Positions 1-4,840 of a stretch of 5,178 nt of DNA are shown piece by piece. The DNA lies in NCBI GenBank assembly GCA_016649475.1, contig JAENXP010000235.1:1-5178 (forward strand), written 5' to 3'. Both the position numbers and the translations under genes were made by a program. The notes under the pieces are model-generated. The model ran no database searches. It was not told where the DNA came from and saw only the letters and a program-made list of their open reading frames with translations. The stretch comes from Burkholderiales bacterium (lineage in GTDB: Bacteria; Pseudomonadota; Gammaproteobacteria; Burkholderiales; SG8-39). Position 1 is the first letter of the stretch; the number at the start of each line of letters is the position of its first letter.

Positions 1-362
1 GAGCTGAGTGGGGTGCGCAATGCAAACAGGCATTGATTGCGCCGATGGCGCGTCACTCGGTATCGAGCGATCAATTCTGAAACCGCGGCACAGCCAACTT
101 TCAATGCAAGAAAGATATGGTTACCGCCTCTTAGTGATCAACTTCCAGTTGACTCCGCCTCATGGGTGTCCGGTGTAGAGAGAAAACGCGAGAGGCAGGT
201 CATGGCCGAAAGTATGAACTCCCGACTGAGCCCGTAAGCGGACACTCGCAGTCCGAAGCCGAGGCCGATTCTGTGCATCGCCTTGTCGACATCGAACGCC
301 CTCAGCTGTACCTTTCCCGCGAATTCCGATATACGGGCTGACGGCACTCGCTGGAGTACAAA
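1..362. other. Left-edge region without a supported gene
   Basis: No reading frame here resembles a family I recognise. The plus-strand frame starting at 37 (66 codons, arginine-rich, no ribosome binding site) and a 59-codon plus-strand frame at 162-341 (no ribosome binding site) look like chance openings, as do the two overlapping minus-strand frames at 138-429. A plus-strand frame open from the left edge to a TGA at 78-80 (last residues ARHSVSSDQF) could be the tail of a gene starting outside the window, but only 25 codons are visible and I cannot assign it. The only clear structure is an inverted repeat at 15-42. The right end (353-356, GGAG) is the ribosome binding site of the aroQ fragment. 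The stretch may be decayed coding DNA, in keeping with the truncated gene next to it; that is inference. Confidence 0.5.
15..42. repeat. Small nested inverted repeat
   Basis: GCGCAAT at 15-21 is repeated inverted as ATTGCGC at 36-42. Nested and offset from it, CAATGC (18-23) and GCATTG (30-35) form a perfect 6-bp stem around the loop AAACAG. The two pairings share bases and cannot form fully at once. No T-run follows on either strand, so it is a poor intrinsic terminator. It could be the 3' end structure of a gene lying to the left, or an operator. Function unknown. Confidence 0.4.
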
Positions 363-518
363 ATGAACAAGCCGATCTATTTCCTCGATGGGACGAACCT
401 CGATCGCCTCGGCACCCGCGAACCTTCAATTCACGGCAGGACGACCCTGGCCGAAATCGAGGCTATTTGCCGGAAGGCTGCGGCCGGACAACTCATTTGC
501 TACCGACACTGGGTATGA
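363..518 (+). pseudogene. aroQ: Truncated type II 3-dehydroquinate dehydratase (AroQ) N-terminal fragment
   Basis: Intact AroQ is a cytosolic dodecamer of about 145 residues per subunit that dehydrates 3-dehydroquinate to 3-dehydroshikimate in the shikimate or quinate pathway. This frame encodes only 51 residues. Residues 5-41 match the start of the family: the beta-1 strand and FLDGTNLDRLGTREP, then IHGRTTLAEIE and the first helix (ICRKAAAG). Asn12 and the lid arginine Arg19 are present, but the position of the catalytic tyrosine (24, normally in an I/V-Y-G motif) is His24. After residue 42 the family sequence stops abruptly and nine unrelated residues lead to TGA. The later active-site segments (FRQSN, the HLSN region and the C-terminal arginine) are absent from the following DNA in the frames I checked. 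A good ribosome binding site (GGAG, 353-356, 6-nt spacer) precedes the ATG, so the fragment may still be translated. I call it a deletion remnant with no dehydratase activity; a functional micro-protein is possible but unsupported. Confidence 0.8.
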
Positions 519-618
519 AAAGCTCGTAGCGCGTCGAGCCTGTCGGGACTAGAATTTGCCAGACATAGCGTAGAGTAGACGTCAACGCCGTTCCATGCCC
601 CGCACGCTCACGGAGTAG

Positions 619-1317
619 ATGCCCATGCCGCCGCTCGGACCAGCCGCGATGCTGCTGTCATTCGATGTTGTCGAGGAAGCCATTGCCGAGCACGACCAGT
701 GGCATACGCAGGAGCATCTCCCGGAGAGACTTTCCATCCCTGGCTTCGTCCGGGGATCCCGCTGGGTGGCGCTATCGGGACAGCCCAGATACTTCGTGAT
801 GTACGAGGTTGAGCAACTCGCAACGCTGAGCTCCGCGGCCTATCTCGAGCGGCTGAATCATCCGAGCCCATGGACCCAGAAAATAATGCCGAACTATCGG
901 GGCATGACCAGAGGCTTTTGTACACTGGCCGGCAGTTTCGGTGCGGGCATCGGCCATGCCGGCTTGTTGATACGTTTCAAGCCGGGAATTGAATCCCAGT
1001 CTGCGCTGCGCGATTGGCTGCTGCAAGTCCTTGCGCCACTACCTTCAAGGCCGGGCATCGGCAGCGCCCACCTGTTCGAAGGCGCCGTGACGCCCGGGAT
1101 GACGAACGAGCAGCGCATCCGGGGTGCCGACGCGGGCTTTGACTGGGCGCTTTTTGTCACCGGTTATAGCGAGGACGCATTGGCCAAGCTCATGCAAGCT
1201 GACCTGGACCATGCAATGCTCGCGCAGCAGGGCGCGGCCGGGGTGCTCGGCGCACTGTACCGGATGGATTACGCGCTCACCGATCGCGAGGCCGGTGCCG
1301 CCGCGAACCGCGCTTAG
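619..1317 (+). CDS. Uncharacterised protein with two dimeric alpha-beta barrel (EthD-like) halves
   Basis: The 232-residue soluble protein has no signal peptide or membrane segment. It reads as two ferredoxin-like repeats. In the first (about residues 10-105) a beta strand (AMLLSFDVV) is followed by HDQWHTQEHLPERLSIPGF and a strand RYFVMYEV; this histidine/tryptophan-rich W-H..EH.PER..IPGF pattern resembles EthD-like and antibiotic-monooxygenase-like barrels. The second (about 112-220) repeats the order: strand GHAGLLIRF, a helix, strand GIGSAHLFEG, strand DWALFVTGY and a closing helix and strand. Such folds bind small hydrophobic ligands or act as cofactor-free oxygenases or isomerases; which applies here is unknown. 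GGAG at 612-615 lies only 3 nt from the ATG at 619 but 9 nt from the second ATG at 625, so translation may begin at 625; a third ATG at 649 sits at the edge of the fold. It lies 31-43 bp upstream of the epoxide hydrolase on the same strand, so co-transcription is likely and a shared pathway plausible. Confidence 0.8.
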   Translation: MPMPPLGPAAMLLSFDVVEEAIAEHDQWHTQEHLPERLSIPGFVRGSRWVALSGQPRYFVMYEVEQLATLSSAAYLERLNHPSPWTQKIMPNYRGMTRGFCTLAGSFGAGIGHAGLLIRFKPGIESQSALRDWLLQVLAPLPSRPGIGSAHLFEGAVTPGMTNEQRIRGADAGFDWALFVTGYSEDALAKLMQADLDHAMLAQQGAAGVLGALYRMDYALTDREAGAAANRA

Positions 1318-1350
1318 CCGCTGCCGGGCAGACCCGAAAGCCTAGCCTAT

Positions 1351-1354
1351 GGAG
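1351..1354 (+). promoter_or_regulatory. Ribosome binding site that fixes the epoxide hydrolase start
   Basis: GGAG lies 6 nt upstream of the ATG at 1361. The two upstream in-frame ATGs (1349 and 1355) overlap or abut this site and have no purine-rich sequence at a suitable distance in front of them, so 1361 is the best supported start. Confidence 0.6.
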
Positions 1355-1360
1355 ATGAAC

Positions 1361-2545
1361 ATGTCCGCGCTCGCTTCCCTGGATCAGAACGTGCTCCCTG
1401 CCGGCGTGCGTTCGCGCTTCGTCGACGATATCAATGGCCTCAGGATGCACCTGCTCGAGGCGGGCTTCGAATCTGCCGGTCGGCCCTGCGTGCTGCTGCT
1501 GCACGGCTTCCCCGAGCTCGCCTACAGCTGGAGAAAAGTGATGCTGCCTCTGGCGCAGGCGGGGTATCACGTGATCGCGCCGGACCAGCGCGGCTACGGT
1601 CGCACCACGGGCTGGGACGCGGACTATGACGGCGAGCTCGGCTCCTTCCGTCTGCTCAACCTCGTGCGCGACGCCCTCGGCTTGGTGTCGGCGCTGGGCT
1701 ATCGCTCGCTCGCAGCCGTCGTCGGGCACGACTTCGGCGCGCCGGTCGCAGCCTGGTGTGCGTTGCTGCGCCCCGACGTGTTCCGCTCAGTGGCGCTGAT
1801 GAGCGCGCCGTTTGCCGGTCCGCCGGCGCTGCCCTTCGATACCGACGCAGCGGCCGAACAAAAGAAGAATGCGGCGGGACTGGCCGACCCCGGCATGAAC
1901 GCGGCGCTGGCGCTGCTGCAACGCCCGCGCAAGCATTACCAGTGGTACTACTCGACCCGCGAGGCGAACGACAATATGCGCAACTGCCCGCAGGGCATCC
2001 ACGCTTTCCTGCGCGCCTACTATCACTACAAGAGCGCCGACTGGAAACAGAACCAACCCACTCCGCTGAAATCGTGGAGCGCCGAGGAGATGGCGAAACT
2101 GCCCACGTACTATGTGATGGACCTGGAGCTAGGGATGGCGGAAACCGCCGCGGCAGAAATGCCGACCACCGCCGAGATTTCTGCGTGCAAATGGCTGCCC
2201 GACAGCGAGCTTTCTGTCTACAGCGCCGAGTATGCGCGCACCGGCTTCCAGGGCGGACTGCAGTGGTATCGCTGCACTACGAGCGGCCGGTTCACCGCCG
2301 AAATGCAGTTGTTCTCCGGGCGCACGATCGACGTACCTTCGTGTTTCATCGCCGGGAAAAGCGACTGGGGTGTTTATCAAAAACCGGGCGACTTCGACAA
2401 AATGCAGCAATCCGCGTGCACGCAGATGTTGGGCTGTCATCTCATCGAAGGAGCGGGCCATTGGGTGCAGCAGGAGCAGCCGCAGGAAGTGAGCCGCTTG
2501 CTGCTGCAGTTCCTGCAGCAGTCAAGCCGCGATCGAAAACCGTGA
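1361..2545 (+). CDS. Epoxide hydrolase of the alpha/beta-hydrolase fold
   Basis: The enzyme should open epoxides to vicinal diols through a covalent ester intermediate in the cytosol. Residues are numbered from the outermost ATG at 1349; subtract 4 for the preferred start. The oxyanion-hole motif HGFPE is at 52-56, followed by APDQRGYGRT (77-86). The nucleophile elbow GHDFGA (126-131) carries Asp128, which marks an epoxide hydrolase rather than an esterase, where Ser would stand. The charge-relay acid is probably Asp339 (GKSDWG) and the base His371 (GAGHW). Both epoxide-polarising cap tyrosines are visible: Tyr197 in HYQWYY and Tyr307 in LQWYR, matching Tyr383 and Tyr466 of human soluble epoxide hydrolase. 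At 394 residues it is longer than the usual 290-330; the extra length lies in the cap between the two tyrosines (about 110 residues apart). There is no signal peptide. It follows the barrel-protein gene and converges on the rhodanese gene 22 bp beyond. The catalytic class is well supported; the substrate is not indicated. A haloalkane or haloacetate dehalogenase is less likely because the tyrosine pair is present. Confidence 0.92.
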   Translation: MSALASLDQNVLPAGVRSRFVDDINGLRMHLLEAGFESAGRPCVLLLHGFPELAYSWRKVMLPLAQAGYHVIAPDQRGYGRTTGWDADYDGELGSFRLLNLVRDALGLVSALGYRSLAAVVGHDFGAPVAAWCALLRPDVFRSVALMSAPFAGPPALPFDTDAAAEQKKNAAGLADPGMNAALALLQRPRKHYQWYYSTREANDNMRNCPQGIHAFLRAYYHYKSADWKQNQPTPLKSWSAEEMAKLPTYYVMDLELGMAETAAAEMPTTAEISACKWLPDSELSVYSAEYARTGFQGGLQWYRCTTSGRFTAEMQLFSGRTIDVPSCFIAGKSDWGVYQKPGDFDKMQQSACTQMLGCHLIEGAGHWVQQEQPQEVSRLLLQFLQQSSRDRKP

Positions 2546-2567
2546 TCGGCTCGGGCGCGCGGCTGGT

Positions 2568-3011
2568 TCAGCAGGTCTTGTTCGCACGGCAGGCGGCCAG
2601 GGTCGGCGCCGCGGACACCATGGGCCGGCCCTCCTTGGCCCAGGCGCGGATGCCGCTTCTGACGTTGTAGACCTTGGCGTAGCCCGCCTGCTGCGACAGA
2701 AACTGGCTGACCGGCTTGGTGCGGTTGCCGCTGCGGCAGATCACGACCACCGGTTCTCCCGGCTTGGCGATGGCTTTCGCCTGGTCCAGCCACGCGGCCG
2801 GATCGGCCTTGCCGCGCTCGTCGAAAAAAGTCAGCAGATGGCTGCCGGGGATGATGCCGGTTTCCTCCCACTCCGGTTTGGTGCGGATGTCGATCACCGC
2901 AACGCCTGCGGCGGACAGCTTCGCCAGTTCGGCATTGTCGATGTCGAAGACCTCGGCGCGGACGGTGGAAGCGGCAAGAAGAAGAAAGCAGGCAAGCAGC
3001 AGGCAGCGCAT
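2568..3011 (-). CDS. Exported single-domain rhodanese-like sulfurtransferase
   Basis: The 147-residue precursor has a short Sec signal peptide: hydrophobic residues 4-14 and a probable cleavage site after VRA (residue 19). The mature part is one rhodanese domain. VIDIRTKPEWEETGIIPGSH (39-58) is the usual D-R-E...G.IPG.H segment, and the active-site loop CRSGNRT (92-98) has the six-residue loop of sulfur-accepting rhodaneses with nucleophile Cys92. AYNVRSGIRAW-like sequence (NVRSGIRAW, 116-124) closes the domain. It should carry persulfide sulfur in the periplasm; the partner is unknown. The C-terminal tail has two extra cysteines (141 and 147, CRANKTC), which could form a disulfide or relay sulfur. 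The ribosome binding site is weak (GGA about 6 nt upstream). It lies 146 bp downstream of the SDR on the same strand, a large gap that argues for its own promoter, and its stop faces the epoxide hydrolase stop. Confidence 0.9.
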   Translation of the reverse strand: MRCLLLACFLLLAASTVRAEVFDIDNAELAKLSAAGVAVIDIRTKPEWEETGIIPGSHLLTFFDERGKADPAAWLDQAKAIAKPGEPVVVICRSGNRTKPVSQFLSQQAGYAKVYNVRSGIRAWAKEGRPMVSAAPTLAACRANKTC

Positions 3012-3157
3012 GAAATTCCAGTTAAAAAGTTAGACGGTTTGCATACTAGTATCGCGGCACACCAATTTCGAAGCATACCAGCCATGCAGGGGAACTTGTG
3101 GAAGCGCCGGCCATGTGCTTGCGCGCCACATTGTTTCGCAATTTCGGTGTCGTCGAA
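3012..3157 (-). other. Gap between SDR and rhodanese, likely to hold the rhodanese promoter
   Basis: This 146-bp gap is more AT-rich than the genes around it. It contains a perfect 10-bp palindrome, ATACTAGTAT, at 3043-3052, about 32 bp before the rhodanese ATG. The minus strand has a weak promoter-like pair (TTCGAA, 18-nt spacer, TAGTAT) overlapping that palindrome. The octamer CAATTTCG occurs twice on the plus strand (3063-3070 and 3139-3146). None of this is strong. I see no coding sequence or clear terminator after the SDR. Confidence 0.3.
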
Positions 3158-3916
3158 CTAGGTTTTCGCCTTCTCCAGACCGCCTATGTACAGGCGGTTC
3201 CAGGTCGGGCTGATGATGAGTTCGTTGACGCAGGCGCGCGGCGGCAGGCTGGCGAGGTAGAGCAAAGTCTGCCCGAGATCCTCGGCCTGCAGCATCCGTT
3301 CGCGTTCTTCCCTGGAGGGCGGCACCGGGCGCTTCTCCAGGATGGGCGTGGCCACCTCCCCTGGTAGCACCGAGGTCGCGCGTATGCCGTTGACGCATTC
3401 CTCCATGTTGATCGACTCGGTCAGCGCGATCACCGCGCGCTTGGTCGCGTTGTACGCGGGCCCGGTCAGCATGCTCGCATAGCGTCCCGCCCAGGACGAC
3501 ACGTTGATGATCAGCCCGTCCTGTTGCGCGCGCATCGCCGGCAGCACCGCCTGGCAACAATAGAACACGCCGGAAAGATTGATCGCGACCACATCGTCCC
3601 AGCCTTCCATCGACATATTGCCGAGGTGGCGCTTGCCCAGATTGGTGCCGGCGCTGTTGATCAGGATGTCGATGCGCTGGTGCCGGCCGAGGATGTCCGC
3701 CGCCGCTTTCGCCACCGCCTTGCGCTCGGACACTTCGAGCTGCAGCACTTCGGCACTGCCCTGCGCCTGCACCTGTTTCAGTGCCGATGCATTGGTTGCC
3801 GCCGTACGCCCGGATATGACGACGTGCGCGCCGGCACGCGCCAGTTCGATCGCGCCGGCCAGGCCGATGCCGCTGCCGCCGCCGGTGATCCATGCCACTT
3901 TGCCTTTCAAGCTCAT
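3158..3916 (-). CDS. Classical short-chain dehydrogenase/reductase (SDR)
   Basis: This 252-residue, probably cytosolic NAD(P)-dependent oxidoreductase has the full set of classical SDR motifs: cofactor loop TGGGSGIG (11-18), NSAG (87-90), structural Asn113 in AINLSG, catalytic Ser141 in INVSSWAG, and Tyr155 and Lys159 in YNATK, followed by LPGEVATPI (184-192). Arg37 at the end of beta-2 (SGRT) suggests NADP(H), but that is an inference. The tail is the strand NELIISPTWNRLYIGG. It probably interconverts an alcohol and a ketone; the substrate cannot be read from sequence. I chose the ATG at 3916 because AAGGAG (3922-3927) lies 5 nt upstream and the fold begins at once (MSLKGKVAWITG). A TTG at 3982 with GGAG 8 nt before it could give a 22-residue extension, but the extension is atypical and contains the candidate -10 element. 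The gene lies downstream of the GST on the same strand, across a 227-bp gap. Confidence 0.93.
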   Translation of the reverse strand: MSLKGKVAWITGGGSGIGLAGAIELARAGAHVVISGRTAATNASALKQVQAQGSAEVLQLEVSERKAVAKAAADILGRHQRIDILINSAGTNLGKRHLGNMSMEGWDDVVAINLSGVFYCCQAVLPAMRAQQDGLIINVSSWAGRYASMLTGPAYNATKRAVIALTESINMEECVNGIRATSVLPGEVATPILEKRPVPPSREERERMLQAEDLGQTLLYLASLPPRACVNELIISPTWNRLYIGGLEKAKT

Positions 3917-3921
3917 TCTCA

Positions 3922-3943
3922 CTCCTTGGATAGTTTCATTATA
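3922..3943 (-). promoter_or_regulatory. SDR ribosome binding site and candidate -10 promoter element
   Basis: Reading the minus strand, a perfect TATAAT (3938-3943) is followed by AAGGAG (3922-3927), 5 nt before the SDR ATG. If TATAAT is a working -10 box, transcription would start near 3931 with a leader of about 15 nt, just enough for the ribosome binding site. No convincing TTGACA-like -35 lies 15-19 nt upstream, so it would be activator-dependent or may not be a promoter. The ribosome binding site is strong; the promoter call is tentative. Confidence 0.4.
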
Positions 3944-4030
3944 TTTTACGACCTTGCGTCCGCTTTCGCAGCAGCGATGCAATCGACGATCTCCTATACA
4001 ACCCCCACGCTGCGTTTGCTGTTAACCAAT

Positions 4031-4081
4031 AACCGTGATTTGTGTGCGGATGCGCTTTTCATCCGTGCACAAATCATGGTT
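4031..4081. repeat. Long near-perfect inverted repeat (22-bp arms, 7-nt loop)
   Basis: The left arm is 4031-4052, the loop CGCTTTT is 4053-4059 and the right arm is 4060-4081. Nineteen of 22 positions are Watson-Crick pairs. In plus-strand RNA the other three become G-U or U-G pairs, giving an unbroken 22-bp stem; in minus-strand RNA they are A-C mismatches. It lies between the GST stop and the SDR start, both minus-strand genes. No T-run follows on either strand, so it is not a standard intrinsic terminator. It may be a dispersed palindromic repeat, a processing or stability hairpin in the GST 3' region, or part of an unannotated plus-strand RNA. Which of these cannot be decided from one copy. 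Confidence 0.75.
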
Positions 4082-4099
4082 GGCGCGCGCAGCGCGCAA
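4080..4099. repeat. GC-rich hairpin next to the long inverted repeat
   Basis: TTGGCGCGCGCAGCGCGCAA can fold as TTG plus CGCGC arms around a 3-nt loop with one bulged base. On the minus strand it is the first strong structure met about 45 nt after the GST stop. No T-tract follows, so it is at best a weak or factor-assisted terminator; together with the hairpin at 4031-4081 it may protect or end the MaoC-GST transcript. Confidence 0.4.
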
Positions 4100-4143
4100 G
4101 GGTTTGTGACCATATCCAGGACGCCTTCGGAACGCCTGTCAAC

Positions 4144-4836
4144 TTACCGTTTCTGATACTGCGCGGAGCCGAACAGCATCTCCTTCGCCTTGTCGTCCAT
4201 CAGCGGCTTGCGCCGGTCGGCGAGCACCGCGACGCCGCGCTGCACCCCGGGCCGCGCGGCGATGCCGTCACGCCATTTTTGCACATGCGGGTAGTCGGCG
4301 ATGTTCACGCCCTGTCTCTCCGGAAAGCGCAGCCAGGGCATGATGGCCATGTCGGCGATGGTGTACTTGTCACAGGCGATGAACCTGCTCTCGGCCAGGC
4401 GCCGGTCAAGCACGCCGTAGAGGCGGTTGGCTTCCTTGGAATAGCGGCTCATGGCGTAGGGGATCTTCTCCGGCGCATAGATCAGAAAATGGTGCGCCTG
4501 GCCCAGCATCGGCCCCACGCCGCCCATCTGGAACATCAGCCATTGCAGCGTGGACCAGCGCTCGCGCAGATCCCCGGGCAGGAATTTCCCGGTCTTGGAA
4601 GCGAGATAGAGCAGCATCGCCCCGGACTCGAACATGGAGATCGGCTTGCCGTCGGGCCCGTCGGAATCGATCATCGCGGGCATCTTGTTGTTGGGGCTGA
4701 TCTTGAGGAACTCGGGCTTGAACTGGTCACCCGCGCCTATGTCGATCGGATGCACGTGATAGGGCAGGCCGGTCTCTTCCAGCATGATGTGTATCTTGTG
4801 GCCGTTCGGTGTCGGCCAGGTGTACAGGTCGATCAT
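4144..4836 (-). CDS. yfcG: YfcG-like (Nu-class) glutathione S-transferase / disulfide-bond oxidoreductase
   Basis: The 230-residue cytosolic protein closely follows the E. coli YfcG pattern. The thioredoxin-like domain (about 1-85) begins MIDLYTWPTPNGHK with Thr9 and Asn11, which in YfcG contact glutathione or its disulfide. SPNNKMPA (47-54) holds the cis-proline Pro53, and FESGA (69-73) binds the glutathione gamma-glutamyl group. The helical domain carries QMGGVGPMLGQ (103-113) with HHF after it, and the YTIADMAIMPW capping box (158-168). Nu-class enzymes bind two glutathiones or GSSG and reduce small disulfides, with weak transferase and peroxidase activity. The C-terminus is about 15 residues longer than in YfcG. 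AAGGAG (4844-4849) lies 7 nt before the ATG, inside the end of the MaoC gene, and the gap to the MaoC stop is 4 bp, so the two are co-transcribed and likely translationally coupled. The family is clear; orthology to yfcG itself, rather than to a YfcG-like paralogue, is less certain. Confidence 0.92.
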   Translation of the reverse strand: MIDLYTWPTPNGHKIHIMLEETGLPYHVHPIDIGAGDQFKPEFLKISPNNKMPAMIDSDGPDGKPISMFESGAMLLYLASKTGKFLPGDLRERWSTLQWLMFQMGGVGPMLGQAHHFLIYAPEKIPYAMSRYSKEANRLYGVLDRRLAESRFIACDKYTIADMAIMPWLRFPERQGVNIADYPHVQKWRDGIAARPGVQRGVAVLADRRKPLMDDKAKEMLFGSAQYQKR

Positions 4837-4840
4837 TGCT

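Noticed and set aside
162..341. 59-codon plus-strand frame
   Set aside because: No ribosome binding site and no resemblance to any family I know; length is within chance expectation for GC-rich DNA.
550..560. TAGAAT (550-555) as a -10 box for the barrel-protein operon
   Set aside because: No acceptable -35 hexamer occurs at 15-19 nt upstream, so it is not distinguishable from chance, although a promoter somewhere in 519-618 is likely.
595..618. Eight-codon leader frame (ATG at 595, stop directly abutting the ATG at 619)
   Set aside because: No ribosome binding site precedes it and the peptide has no regulatory composition; the abutting stop and start are probably coincidence.
1756..2670. 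Long plus-strand open frame (304 codons) inside the epoxide hydrolase
   Set aside because: It is a shifted frame of the hydrolase: arginine-rich composition, no recognisable motif, and the overlapped frame has full catalytic motifs.
3063..3146. Direct octamer repeat CAATTTCG in the SDR-rhodanese gap
   Set aside because: Two copies of 8 bp with differing flanks are weak evidence for a regulator site.
3030..3893. Long minus-strand open frame (287 codons) across the SDR
   Set aside because: Shadow of the SDR in another frame, with an Arg/Gly/His-rich composition typical of GC-rich out-of-frame translation.
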